NCBI GenBank assembly: GCA_002900995.3 | Contig: CM035304.1 | Span: 5,286,134 to 5,350,133 of the forward strand | Source: Ganoderma boninense | Lineage: Eukaryota; Basidiomycota; Agaricomycetes; Polyporales; Polyporaceae | DNA length: 64,000 nucleotides | Direction of reading: 5' to 3' | Notes under the pieces: generated by a model | What the model saw: the letters and a program-made list of their open reading frames with translations, nothing else | Databases searched by the model: none | Told to the model about the DNA's origin: nothing | Program-made: the position numbers and the translations under genes | Part shown: piece after piece, positions 34,338 to 47,936 of the stretch | Layout: each line of letters begins with the position of its first letter | How positions within the stretch are numbered: the stretch's first letter is position 1

Positions 34338-35080
34338 ACATGCGCAGAAGGAGGAGTGTCGTGTATGACTTTGAACGACGTAATGGTGAAATAGATGGTC
34401 TTGGGAAACACTGATACTCTTGAACCTTGGGAAAGCGTTCAGATGCTACAGTAGAATCGTGGTTCGGCACTGCCTATCAGAATCATCATTGTCTTGTCAC
34501 TCTGTACACGGTTGTAAACGGTATTCTTGAGTCTCGATGCGAGAGTGTTGTGACCACCGCCAACACCACCTTGAGATACGTGCTATCCGAGAAAGTCCAG
34601 AACCATGGCTTCTCAGTACTCAGTATTCGAGTCAAGCATGACCTTCATGAGCTCCAACCAGACTGCGTACGCGAGCCGCTCTCGCTCTTGCTTTCAGTCA
34701 TAGCCAAATTTGACACCTCTCTGCCGTAAGGCAACCACAAGTTTATTGTGAGCTGACGTACATCAGTGCAGTCGATCATTAGAGTCTACCATAACCATAT
34801 CCCTCCCCCAGTCATGACCGGACGTCAGTTCACATGCTACAATTCGAGCCAAGACCTTAACAACGTACAACGAGATGCGGCGATAGCGAAAAGCAAGGCA
34901 GCGAGCAGCGGGGCGTATGAACGAGCACATGTATGTGACACGTACGGATATTCCAAAACCTGAGCCGGATATATAAGTCGTCGGACAAACCTCTCGCAAA
35001 CCAAAAACAACAGAACGACAGCGTAAACCCAAGGAAAACCGATCAAGATCGTCTGTCTTTTTGACTAGATCGCTCTCATA
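34338..35080. other. Intergenic, convergent 3' flanks
   Basis: Lies between the convergent AAA+ and BTB genes. No gene, repeat or structured element seen. Confidence 0.4.
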
Positions 35081-37447
35081 TCAAGCCAGCTCGAAGAACT
35101 GCGGCAGCTTCCCCCACAGCTCGCGTCTGAACGCCTCGATCTTCGCCGTCAGCGCGCGCCCACACGCCCCGCAAACCCTGTTCCGCGCGGCCTGGGCGAC
35201 GACCGTCGGTGCGAGCTGCGCGAGGTCCTCGAGGGGCTCCCGCGCGAGCCCGCGGCCCGCGCCGGGGAGGAGCAGCGTGGACCCGAAGCCCTGCCAGAAC
35301 TGCTTGACGCCGTCCTGGCACTGCGGCTCAAACGGCTGGTGCGGGGAGGGGTTGAGGGCGGGGACGGTGAGGGCGAACGCGGTGTGGTGCTCGCGGATGC
35401 GCTCGACGCCGACGATGAGGCGCTCCATGTCGGCGGTGGAGAGCGGCGCGAGGTGGTGGCCGAGCGCGGGCCCGCCGAACTGCCACGTCGTGCGCGAGAG
35501 CGCGTAGAAGAGCGGGAAGAGCAGCTGCGCGTCGCCGTAACCGCACTCGCGCAGGAGGCCGATCACGCTCGCGGGGTGCACGATCAGGTCCTCCTCGCTG
35601 TTGCCTGCTCCGAGCGCCGGGGGCGGGGCGGCAGCTGGAGGCGGGGCGGCGGGAGCAGGGGCGGGGGCGTGGCCGGCAGCGTTGGAGGGCCCGGCGATCG
35701 CGTTGGGCGGCATAGGGCGGGGAGGGAGATTGTATACGTTGCCGCCACCGCCACCTACGCCCAGGCCGCCTATGGCGGCATTACCAAGGCCCTGTGGAGG
35801 GTACACCGCGCCAAGGTACGGCCCCCCAAGTCCCAGTCCCAAAGGCTGGTTTCTGCGGGCCTGCAGATGATAGTTGTGTTGCATCGTAGGGGGCATAGCC
35901 ATAGGTTGCGGCGGGTTTTGGTTTGCTGCAAGCTGTATGCCATAGTTCATCGGAGGCACCTGGGGAAGCATCTGGGGAGGCATCGGGTTGATCACCCGGC
36001 GCTGTAAGTTCTGCTGATTTTCAAGAACGTTCGGCTGGGGCTTCACGTCGCCACTGGGCTGTGCTAAATCTTTGTTGCGCCCCGCATTCAGCTTGGCCTC
36101 TTTGGCATCGTGCTGGGCGAGGGCAGCGGGCCACTCGGCGCGAATGCGTGCGACGATGTCTTGGCATGGCCTCTCGATCTGGTACCGCTTCGACATGCGC
36201 AGCAGAGCGGCGAGGGTGGGAAACGTTTCGACAGTCAACTCTTGAACGTCGAGATGCCTGCGATTGGAATGTCATCAGGATCGAGAGACGAAAATAGTGA
36301 GAGCGTGTAGAAAAATGTTTGGGGACGTCCTGAGCACCGTTCTTGGCTTCATATGGTCCCTGGAAGGTTTGAAGCGCTCTCACCAAGAAACGATGAGAAA
36401 ACAGGGAAATGGCCTCGAAATCTCGCATGAAGGTCATGTGGAGAGACTACTGACATCAGTAGTCGTTTCGTATGCAATCGCCAGGTGGCAGTTCCCAAAT
36501 TACAATGCCCAATTACTTGCTGTCATACCCACACAAGACCTTGCTAGTGCTGCGCACCCACGTTTGTCACGCACGGACATCTTAGACAGAACTGTACATA
36601 GACAGTGCTCGCCATAGATAGGGCTTCTAGCAACAGCTTGTATGCGCTCATACAACCAGCTGCTAAGATACCTTGCGCAGCCGACGCACTGATCAAAACG
36701 TGCAGGCTGAAGAGAGCGCGATTATGCCCTCCTGAGATAGTTGCGACGTATGCGACGCTGCAATCCGCGAAGTTGACGGTTGCGTAGTGATGGTGCTCTC
36801 GAAGGAGAGCCGTTGAGAGCCCTCGCGCAGGTAAGGGCGTTCATCGCGCGAAGTATCTCCCAATGACTGTCGCTACCAAGAGGACACTGTGTGACTGCAG
36901 CTCAAACAGAGAGGTGTGCTGCGAAGACGAGCTCACCAACAAAGTGAACATCCACACTGTGCACCTGACAATGATGAAATAGTGTAAGGAAGGTCTGTGC
37001 ACTGTCGCGACTGCGCACGCTTCCCTACTCTGTCAGGCGATAGTCATGCGTGCCTCGCGTTTGGCACAAAACGAAGACGTGTATCCGATGCGTGGAAAAG
37101 AGAAGGGGGACTCACAAGCCATCATATATCACGTTGAGCAGAACCTCCAAGTCTTCAGGTGTCTCCTCCATGACTATCTGCATGAGTCCCCGGAAGTTGT
37201 CATGTTCCCGCTCGAAGAGCGCGCGGAAGGCGGGGGAATGCTTGGAGAGGAGGGAGCGATGGACGCAGAACAAGGTGCGGCCCGAGGTGAGGATGACGTT
37301 CCCATCGTCGAAATAGAGCGTGGGGTGGTTGAGGAAGGGCTTCTCGTCGACGTCGACGTTGATGTCGTCCGTGTCTTCGTCGGGCTCAAGTTTGGGGCGT
37401 TTGCGGGGGTTGGAGTACTGAGCGGAGCTTGGACCGGGATCTGTCAT
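35081..37447 (-). CDS. BTB/POZ-domain protein
   Basis: BTB/POZ protein of a large basidiomycete family, probably a protein-interaction or Cullin-3 adaptor type factor. Exon 1 (37447-37116) encodes an acidic, nuclear-signal-like start (PRKRPKLEPDED) and a BTB fold: LYFDDGNVILTSGRTLFCVH, then SLLSKHSPAFRALFE and DLEVLLNVIYDG. Exon 2 (36257-35081) continues in phase with LHLDVQELTVETFPTLAALL and SKRYQIERP. A Pro/Met/Ala/Gly-rich disordered middle follows, and a conserved C-terminal domain contains SVIGLLRECGYGDAQLLFPL and a CGACGRAL pair of cysteines. Total 502 aa. The single intron is 858 nt, far longer than any other in this window, so an insertion or an unseen feature inside it is possible. 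Target unknown. Confidence 0.82.
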
Positions 37448-38556
37448 GGCGAAACAGCGCTGGAACCCTCGGCCGGTGGCAATGGCGTAAGATTAGATGG
37501 GGAGTGGAGGGTGGCGCGGAGAGTCGACGGGTGACGAGGAGTCGAGGACCTTGTACGCGGTCAGTATCTCTGCCTCGCCACCCCAATACAGCTCGCGGCA
37601 TCCGCCGATCCGAAAGGCCCTGGCGGCTAGCGCAGCGACTACACATTGCGGGATTCGTGCGTGTTGCTTCGCAGTACTGTACGCACCAGATTAGTATACA
37701 AATCGACCTTTACTGTCAACAGGTCAGTCGCAAGAGGTTCTGGTTACCATAGCAGCCTACAAGGGGGAAAGAATGAAGGATCCGCGCGATCGGAGGCGGC
37801 GCTTGATGCTATGCTCAAACAAGTCCGGAATGTTCATTGTCAATTCGCGTGCAAGGGGGTCATACAACGATTCATATATGTATACTACTCTCAGGCGGCC
37901 GGTGGACTGCGGGCTCCGCCTAGGTAGGTTGTGTTGCCAACATTCCCCCGGTCCCCTCGTTGCTGCAATGCTGGTTATCGCACGCAGCGTCATTTAGCCT
38001 GCATTCCGTGGGACCCTCGGCGCGACGGCGAGATCCTAGCCTGCGCCACGGAGCCACTCGGTCCGCCAACGAGTGTCGAGTGAAGGACGTGGGCGGGGGG
38101 GAGCCACCGGCATGCACACCGAGGCGATGGAGGCGGGCGTGTTGTGGACGCGCATGTGGGAGGATGACGTCGACGCGGCTTGCGAAAACGCGGTCAACGT
38201 TGTTGATGAGCTTCGATCAGTCGCCCGATCGCGTGCGGCGCGCTGATTGGCTGAGGGAGGCAGAGCCTGGCAGAGTGCCTGCCGTGCTCGCCAGATTTGG
38301 GGGAGGACGAGGCCCGATTTGCGGCCAGGAGGCTGGAGCGGGGCCTGGGGACGCGGGCTGGGGGGCGGACGAGGATGACTGGCGCTGCTGACCGGTGACC
38401 GCTTGGATCTGGCCAGTGCAAGACGCTCCCGCAGCGGCCATCTCGTTCCTTCACCTTCTCCTCCTCCACAGCCTCCTTCCTCCCTGCCGCCCGCCGTCTC
38501 CTCCTCGTCGTTGCGTCCTGCAACCGGAGCCTCTCCGTCTCCCTCTCTCTCCTACC
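37448..38556. promoter_or_regulatory. Divergent upstream region of BTB and FKS1 genes
   Basis: 1.1 kb between divergent start codons. Pyrimidine-rich tracts precede the FKS1 start (38450-38556), typical of highly expressed fungal promoters and 5' leaders. No clear TATA box was found and no other gene is visible. Confidence 0.4.
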
Positions 38557-41500
38557 ATGGCCTCCCGTCCCGGCCACAGCCAGGACGGCTTTGTCCCTTC
38601 GTCCTCGCCCTCCTCCGATCCCCATGATCCCTTCCACCCCGTCCAAATGCCCGACCCACATCCCTATTACGACAACGACTCGGACAACCTCGATCGCTAT
38701 GACAGACACCGGGACACATACGCCTCCGACGGCAGCCAGGCAGACGACGACAGGTACTACGAGCAGGGCGGTCCCTACGACTACAGTGCGTCCCTCCCTC
38801 TTGCCCCCCGTCCTCCGCTCACCGTGCACAGCGATGCCAGACACAGACTCGGATGCAGACGTCTACGGCCAGAAATATGTGCCCTCCACAGAGTCGCTCG
38901 GGCCTCCCCGCATGGGCATCTCCGAGTCCTCGACCCCGACCTTCGTCGACAGCAACGGCGTGCCCGCCGTCCGCGAACCGTACCCTGCATGGAGCTCCGA
39001 GCGCCAGATCCCGCTATCCAAGGAGGAGATCGAGGACATATTCCTCGACCTGACGCAGAAGTTCGGTTTCCAGCGGGACTCGATGAGGAACATGGTGCGT
39101 TATCTCTCACGCGCCCAGTATATGCTTCCCCGCTCTGCCCTCTGCCCCCCGAAGCGCAGCTTCCCTGGTGTTCTCGCGATAGTGAACAATCCCTTGGAAC
39201 TCGACGCCATGCGTTTTGCACGCGAATGGCGAGTTGAGGCGCTTTCGCCCAGGGACTGATGGTTCGCGCGCTCACGGCATGCGGTCGAGGTCTTGGCCTC
39301 TGTTCTCAGGTGCATATCACGGCATACATCCTCAGATGCCGCTGGCCGCGACACGTTTGTGAAATCGCCTCGGAGCATGCCACAAACGACTCTACAACGG
39401 TTCCACGAGCATATCAGGTCCTGCGGAATGTCTGGATATACGCCGTGTATTCTCGGACTCCCGGTGCACGCGGGATGCTGCAAGCGCCTGCAGTTCGGCG
39501 CCGTGCGGCCACTGGCCAGGGTTGTCCTGTCCCTTCTCCCGTCTTGCATCAGCTTGTACGTGCACATGACGGTCGAGAGTGGCTTCATTGCGCGTTGTTG
39601 GAGCACGATTTGGGGCTAGAACGCATCGCCGGTGCGTCGGGCGGTCTGTGATATGCCGTGCTGCCATCAAAGAATTTTGGCGATGGTCAGGGGAGAGCGG
39701 GGAAACGAGCCCGGAATGCTGAATATCGCGCTGACGCCCGTGTTCGCAGTTCGATTTTGTGATGCAATTGCTGGACAGTCGCGCGTCCCGGATGTCGCCC
39801 AACCAGGCGCTGCTGACCCTCCATGCCGACTACATCGGCGGGCAGCATGCCAACTACCGGAAGTGGTACTTCGCAGCGCAACTTGACCTGGACGATGCCA
39901 TCGGCTCGACGCAAAACCCCGGTCTGCAGCGGCTCCGGTCGCAGAAGCGCAAGTCGAAGGGCCACAAGGCGGCGGAGCGACAGCTGCACAGCGCTCTAGA
40001 TCGGTGGCGCCAGGCGATGAACAACATGAGCCAGTACGATCGGATGCGCCAGATCGCGCTCTACCTGCTGCTGTGGGGCGAGGCGGCGCAAGTGCGGTTC
40101 GTCCCCGAGTGCCTGTGCTTCATCTTCAAGTGTGCGGACGACTACTACCGCTCGCCCGAGTGCCAGAACCGGATAGACCCCGTGCCTGAGGGCTTGTACC
40201 TGCACGCGGTGGTGAAGCCGCTGTACCGCTTCATCCGAGACCAGGGCTACGAGGTTGTGGAGGGCAAGTTCGTGCGGAAGGAGCGGGACCATGACCAGAT
40301 CATCGGGTACGACGACGTCAACCAGCTGTTCTGGTACCCCGAGGGTATTGCGCGGATTGTCTTGACTGACAAGGTGGGGCTGAATGCCATACCTCATGAC
40401 GATTTGCTTGCTGACGCTAGCTGTGGTTAGACGCGCCTGGTCGATCTCCCCCCATCTCAGCGGTTCATGAAGTTTGACCGGATCGACTGGAACCGTGTCT
40501 TCTTCAAGACGTACTTCGAGAAGCGTTCATTCGGCCACCTGCTGGTCAACTTCAACCGTGTTTGGGTGATCCACATCTCTATGTATTGGTTCTACACCGC
40601 GTTCAACTCGCCGACGGTATACAACGGCGATCGGTCGCCCGCAATGCGATGGTCCGCCACTGCCCTCGGCGGCGCTGTCGCTACGGTCATCATGCTTGCT
40701 GCCACACTCGCCGAGTTCTCCTACATCCCGACCACGTGGAACAACACGTCGCACCTGACCCGTCGCCTTCTTTTCCTCGCCGTCACACTCGCTCTCACTG
40801 CTGGTCCTACGTTCTACATCGCAATCGCTGAGACGAACTCGCCTGGAGGCTCGCTTGCGCTCATCCTCGGTATCGTACAGTTCTTCATCTCGGTCGTCGC
40901 CACGTTGCTGTTTGCCGTCCTTCCCTCGGGCCGTATGTTCGGCGACCGCGTTGCGGGCAAGTCGCGGAAATACTTGGCCAGCCAGACCTTCACAGCGAGT
41001 TACCCGACCCTGAAATCGTCCGCTCGCATGACGTCGATCCTGCTCTGGTTCCTCATCTTTGGCTGCAAGTTCACGGAGTCGTACTTCTTCCTCACTCTGT
41101 CATTCAAGAATCCGATCCGGGTCATGGTCGGCATGGAGATCCAGGGCTGCAACGACAAGTACTTCGGAAACGCGCTGTGCCGGAACCAGGCCACGTTCAC
41201 GCTCACGATTATGTACCTGATGGACCTAGTGCTCTACTTCCTCGACACGTTCCTCTGGTGGATCATCTGGAACACAGTGTTCTCCATAGGTCGCTCGTTT
41301 GCGTTGGGCTTGTCGATCTGGACGCCGTGGAAGGACATCTATACTCGGCTCCCCAAGCGCATATACTCGAAGATCCTGGCTACGTCGGACATGGAGACGA
41401 AGTACAAGCCCAAGGTATACGACCTTGTCGTTTTATCCTTGACGAGCCACCCTACTGACGTTCCGCCTATAGGTTCTCGTCTCGCAGATCTGGAACGCGA

Positions 41501-44500
41501 TCATCATCTCAATGTACCGCGAGCATCTGCTCTCCATTGAGCACGTCCAGAAGCTGTTGTACCACCAGGTCGACGCACCAGACGGGCGTCGCAGTCTCCG
41601 CGCACCTGCCTTCTTCATCTCGCAGGGGGATAAGGGCTACCAGGGCCAGTTCTTCACGCCCGGCAGCGAGGCCGAGCGTCGTATCTCATTCTTCGCGCAG
41701 TCTCTGACCACAGCCGTACCGGAGCCGCTCCCCGTCGATGCAATGCCCACGTTCACCGTACTAACGCCGCATTATAGCGAGAAGGTGCGTCATCTTTCGG
41801 TTCTGGTATGGAACAAGATGGAGTAATGAGCTGACGTCATATATACCAGATCTTGCTGTCGCTCAGGGAGATTATTCGTGAGGAGGACCAGAACACTCGT
41901 GTAACGCTCTTGGAGTACCTCAAGCAGCTGCACCCTGTCGAGTGGGACAACTTCGTGAAGGACACCAAGATCTTGGCCGAGGAGTCGCAGATGTACAATG
42001 GGCCGAGCCCCTTCGGCATGGATGAGAAGGGCCAGTCGAAGGCGGACGACCTTCCGTTCTACTGTATCGGCTTCAAGTCTGCGGCCCCGGAGTTTACGCT
42101 GCGCACCCGTATCTGGGCTTCCCTCCGCGCCCAGACACTCTACCGCACGGTCTCGGGCATGATGAACTATGCGAAGGCGATCAAGCTTCTGTATCGAGTC
42201 GAGAACCCGGAGGTCGTGCAGCTGTTCGGCGGAAACACGGACAAGCTCGAACGCGAGCTTGAACGCATGGCGCGCCGCAAGTTCAAGTTCGTCGTCTCCA
42301 TGCAACGGTACTCTAAGTTCAACCGCGAGGAGCAGGAGAACGCCGAGTTCTTGCTGCGCGCGTACCCGGATCTGCAGATTGCCTATCTCGAGGAGGAGCC
42401 ACCGCGCAAGGAGGGCGGCGATCCGCGCCTGTTCTCTGCGCTCATCGACGGCCACTCTGAATTCATCGCCGAGACGGGCCGCCGGCGCCCAAAGTTCCGC
42501 ATCGAGCTGCCCGGCAATCCGATTCTTGGTGACGGCAAGTCTGACAACCAGAACCACGCGATCATCTTCTATCGCGGCGAGTACCTACAGTTGATCGACG
42601 CGAACCAGGACAACTATCTGGAGGAGTGCCTGAAGATCCGGAACGTGCTTGCGGAGTTCGAGGAGTACGCGGTGTCGAGCCAGAGCCCGTACGCGCAGTG
42701 GGGCCACAAGGACTTCAAGAAGTCGCCGATCGCGATTGTCGGTGCGCGCGAGTACATCTTCTCGGAGAACATCGGTATCCTCGGTGACTTGGCCGCGGGC
42801 AAGGAACAGACGTTCGGTACGCTCGCGGCGCGCTCGCTTGCGTGGATCGGCGGGAAGCTGCACTACGGACACCCGGACTTCCTGAACGCGCTGTTCATGA
42901 CGACGCGTGGCGGTGTGTCGAAGGCGCAGAAGGGCCTGCACCTGAACGAGGATATCTACGCCGGCATGAACGCGTTCGGTCGCGGGGGCCGCATCAAGCA
43001 CACGGAGTACTACCAGTGCGGGAAGGGCCGTGATCTCGGCTTCGGGACGATTCTGAACTTCACGACGAAGATCGGGACGGGCATGGGTGAGCAGATGCTC
43101 AGTCGCGAGTACTACTACCTCGGGACGCAGCTGCCCATCGACCGGTTCTTGACGTTCTACTACGGACACCCTGGGTTCCACATCAACAACATGCTTGTCA
43201 TCTTGTCGGTGCAGATCTTCATCCTGACAAGTGAGTCTTGTTTCGGTCTCGGTGCGAGCGGGTCACTGACATGCTGGACGTAGTGGTATTCCTGGGTACC
43301 TTGAACGGCCAGCTGCAGATCTGCAGGTATACTTCGTCTGGACAGCTGCTTGGCCCGACGGGCTGCTACAACCTCACGCCGGCGTTCCAGTGGATCGACC
43401 ACTGCATCATCAGTATCTTCTTGGTGTTCATGATCGCGTATTTGCCCCTCTTCCTCCAGGGTGAGTGTCCTCGATCCATATTCCCCTTGGCGACTTCTGA
43501 CTTCGCCGTCGCCTTACAGAACTTGTGGAGCGCGGTACCGTTAAGGCCTTGTTCCGTCTCGCGAAGCACTTCGGTTCTCTGTCTCCGGCGTTCGAGGTGT
43601 TCTCGACGCAGATCTCGTCGCACTCGATCATCACCAACTTGACCTTCGGTGGTGCGCGTTACATCGCTACTGGCCGTGGCTTCGCAACGACGCGTATCTC
43701 GTTCGCGATCCTGTACTCGCGTTTCGCGGGCCCGAGCATCTACCTGGGCATGCGTACGCTGGTCATGCTGCTCTATGTGACGCTGACGATCTGGACTGGC
43801 TGGGTGACGTACTTCTGGGTGTCGATTCTTGCGCTGTGTGTGTCGCCGTTCCTGTTCAACCCGCACCAGTTCTCGACGGCGGACTTTATCATCGACTATC
43901 GGTATGTCTATATATGCGTGATCCATTCTGCTTTCGTGCTAACAGCTTCTAAAGCGAGTTCTTGCGCTGGATGAACCGTGGCAACTCGCGTGCCCATGCC
44001 AACTCTTGGATCGGTTTCTGCCGTCTCTCGCGCACAATGATCACTGGGTACAAGAAGAAGAGGCTGGGTCACCCCTCAGAGCGCCTCTCGGGCGACGTCC
44101 CTCGCGCGAAGTGGCGGGCAGTCATTTTCTCGGAGATCATCTTCCCCATCGTCATGGCTACCCTCTTCGTTATCGCGTACATGTTCGTCAAGTCGTTCCC
44201 CGACAAGGATGGCAAGCAGCCGCCGAGCCCGCTCATCCGTATCGCCATCGTCTCCATCGGGCCCATCGTATGGAACGCGGCTGTCCTACTCGTCCTTTTC
44301 CTCTTCTCGCTGTTCTTGGGCCCGATGCTTGACACGCCGTTCCCCAAGTTCGGTTCGGTCATGGCGTTCCTCGGCCACACCCTGGGCGTTGTTGGCATGA
44401 TCGCGTTCTTTGAGTTCTTCGTAAGTAGCGACGCCCTTCGTGCCTCTTGTTTCTCGCTGATGGTCAATGTCCCTTGTAGTGGTTCTTGGAACTGTGGAAC

Positions 44501-45124
44501 GTCGCACACGCCGTGCTCGGTCTCATCACGATCATCTTCGTCCAGCGCGCTGTCAACAAGGTTCTCATCTCCGTCTTCCTTTCGCGCGAGTTCAAGCACG
44601 ACGAGACCAACCGCGCGTGGTGGACTGGCAAGTGGTACGGCCGCGGCTTGGGCGCGCACGCGATGTCGCAGCCTGCACGCGAGTTCGTCGTGAAGATCAT
44701 CGAGCTGTCGCTCTGGAGCTCGGACTTCCTCATGGGCCACATGCTGATGTTCATATTGACCCCGCCCATCGTGATTCCGTACATCGACCGCCTGCACTCG
44801 ATGATGCTCTGTGAGTACCGATACCCCCTAACTTTTCGATTGAACCCCTTGGCTGACTCGTATGCATACAGTCTGGTTGCGACCATCGAAACAGATCCGT
44901 GCGCCGCTGTACTCCATCAAGCAGAAGCGGCAACGGAGGTGGATCGTCGTGAAGTATGGAGTCGTTTACATTCTTGGATTCGCCATTTTCGGCGCGTTGA
45001 TCGCAATTCGTGAGTCGTCCTCTCCACATTCGAAGGCGTAAACATGCACTAACTGGCCATCCTTGCAGCACTTGTGTTCCGCCAGCACCTCACATTGAAC
45101 TGCAGCATTTGCCAGGGCATCTGA
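38557..45124 (+). CDS. FKS1: 1,3-beta-glucan synthase catalytic subunit
   Basis: Plasma-membrane glycosyltransferase (GT48) that polymerises UDP-glucose into cell-wall 1,3-beta-glucan, normally regulated by Rho1. Twelve exons (38557-38785, 38832-39094, 39750-40373, 40431-41414, 41473-41784, 41850-43230, 43284-43460, 43520-43901, 43955-44420, 44480-44810, 44872-45009, 45069-45124) join in phase, 1,780 aa, the usual length. The N-terminus is Asp/Tyr-rich. The FKS1 domain shows [20 protein letters not shown]. Six or so membrane spans follow (about 400-620), then the large cytosolic glucan synthase domain with [40 protein letters not shown] and [21 protein letters not shown] second block of spans closes the protein. 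No stop or frameshift. Intron 2 is 655 nt against about 50-60 for the rest. This is very likely the single essential copy and the target class of echinocandins. Confidence 0.97.
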
Positions 45125-46237
45125 TGGACCATAGTAATGACGCAACATCATATCTTATCATAGAATACCTACATTGTATCTTCGACGACCCTTACCCGCC
45201 TGCCTACTTTGTATCATCCGGACTCCGTCATAAATCGTCTCTCGTTCGTTACGCAGACGGACAATTCCATTAGCCGTGCACGTTTTAGTTCATTCTCGTA
45301 GTAGTCGGTACTCCTCAGCGTTAGGAGCCCTCGCCCATCTTGCAGCGCCCTCTGCCCCGTGCCCCTCGCCTCTCACATCTCGCCCCTCCCCTTGCCCCTC
45401 GCCGTTGACGCAGACTTTGATGTTGATTCAGAGGATTTGGGATCCAGATTTCGTACCATGTCATGTCATATACATACCATACCGCCCGTTCGCCGTTACG
45501 CACGCGGGTACGTCTCCTTGCATTCTTCTTGCTACCGCATACTGAGATGATCACGAACGCTTTGACGCCCTTGCATCGCATTGTAGTCTCATGTCTCTGC
45601 CCAAAATCTATTTCGTTAATACCTGAACGAAGATCCCTCGAGGATCCGTTGTTCCTGAACAACGGACGGCGGTAAGTAATAATACTGACTCAACACATTG
45701 AAGACATCGCCTCGTACGTCTTTCAATAATGTTCGATATCTCACTAGTACTCTGATTGGCTCCCTCAGACCTCAACATCGGCCTTCAAGTTGCTCCCACC
45801 ACGGGTTATCTGACAGCGCATTGTTCTAGATTTGCATTGTCACAGTTGGTAGATCGGACTCTCCGAGACGTTGCCGAGAAGGTCACTCCGAGTCCCTGAG
45901 CGTCGGGTCGAGGTTCTCACTAACGTGTCTCCTGTCCCATCTCGCTTCCCTCCCTCGTTGCATTATTGTTGATGTCTCATATGACAATCCTCAGTCCATT
46001 TATCAGTGATCCATTTCAGGAAGACCATACATGATTTGGATACTGATATTGCGGTTCTATAGGACCAAGGAGCAGGAACTAGGCTTGAGATACTAGTGAG
46101 AAAAATCAAGGGGGTTTATGGGTGACAGATTATGCTCCTCGAATGAATGTGAATACCCGTCTAAGGAACGATTGGGGGTAACAGTCATCAGCAATTGGAC
46201 AGATAATACTATGTCGTAGACAAGCGTTGACGCATAT
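45125..46237. other. Intergenic, convergent 3' flanks
   Basis: Between the FKS1 stop and the end of the FunK1 gene. It contains a C-rich imperfect repeat of CCCCTCGCC-type units around 45355-45410 but no gene. Confidence 0.4.
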
Positions 46238-47936
46238 TTAACCTGAACCCGTCGACGAGGTAGAATGGCTAGAAGCCGGGCTGGTGGCCGGCGATGACCT
46301 CGACCGGGATGAACGCCGACCAGGGCGGGGCTTTGATTCTCCCGGGTTGGCACGGTCGAACAACTGGGTGGCGGCGTTCCCCTGGTTCTCGTCCGGCACT
46401 GTAAAGCGAGTTCCGGGAACAGCACTACTAGCAGCTGCTGGAGATTTGCCAGTGTACAAGAAGGGGTCATCGCTGTCAGGGGAACCTCGCGACGGTGAAG
46501 GCCGCTTAGACTTCTTCTGCTTCGAGCCATCATCTTCATCATCTCCCGCCAAGGGTCGTTTCGAGCCTCCTGTGGAGCTCCCAGATTCTGAACCCTTGGA
46601 GTCCAGAACTGATGTCAAACTCTGAGGCTCCAGAGTGTTGATGCACCTGGGCAGAAGATCCCATGCAATCTTGCTTTGGAGGATGTTCCAGATCGTCTTC
46701 ATGAATTTTGTGTGGTTGAGAAGGGGTGATTCTGACCGATCCTTGACATTACTACTGATCTGCGGAGTGGGAGGCGGACTATTCAGAATTATTGCGTTGC
46801 TAGACTGGAGTGTTTCATGACGAATCTGAGGGCCCGAGGGGTGCGGAGAGCGTCGAGTAGGTGTGGAAGGCTCAACGAGAGCAGTAGACTTCAAGGCACC
46901 ACTGTAGGAGTCTCCAAGGAATTCCAAAGACATCTCCGACCTTGATGTGATCTTCCCAGACGAGCTCCATTTATTGCACACTTCTTCAGGCTGCTTCTGT
47001 TGGCTCGGATCCTCGAGTCCTTGTGCCTTGGCAATGATGCTGTTGATATCGTATGTCGCATAGTGCTCCTGGCAGAGGATAGCTAGGTCCTTGAGGAGGC
47101 CACCGAACGGGTGACCAGGAGGTTTCACTTTCACGAAAGGTTGGCCTGCGGCGATCATGTTGAGCTTCCGCAAGGCACCAATGGATACAAAGGTCTCGTC
47201 TTCTAACTTCTGGCGGCCGTGAAAGTTGAATAGACCATGGAGGTGTGACGTAAGTTGGGAAGGCATGTTTGACAACTGGTTCGGCAGATAACGAAGCGCA
47301 CACCAGTTTAGGACATGCATAAACGATTCCAAGTCGTCCGATACTTCGTAATGTTTCTCACGCATGAACTGCAGGAGGGACGACATGGTCTGCCATGTTC
47401 CCTGTGCGAATCAAAGACAGACTCGTGAGATAAGCAGCTTCAGCTCAAAATCAATGTTGTGGCTCACAGAACGTGCAGGGAGGACTGGTCCTTGCTGTAA
47501 TTGACTCTCGGTTCTGGCAAGGTCCCAATCGGCCAGCAAACCAATGGCATCGGCCTCGGTGCTAGGGTCTGACACCTCCGAGTCGCCGTTGGGATAGTAA
47601 ATAAGGATATTGTGGACACTGATGTCGCGATGAAGAATCTTGTGCGTATTCCACGCGTGAAAGTGCGCTACCGAAGGAAGTGAGTGAATGATGTTACTTC
47701 TGAGAAGATATTAGATTATTACTTACCCATGAGGGCGTTAAATACGACGATGACTAGCTCTTCTGCGCCTGTGAAGTTTTCTAGGCTCTCGCAGATCTCT
47801 TTCAACACAAGCCTCGTATGGATCCTCGGAGTGCGTTGAGAATTCGATATAATATAAGGCAGAACTGGTGCAGTGAGTGCAAGTGTCCTCTGGTACTCCC
47901 TCGTATCGCCTGCTGAGTCTGCGTGATAGACATCTC

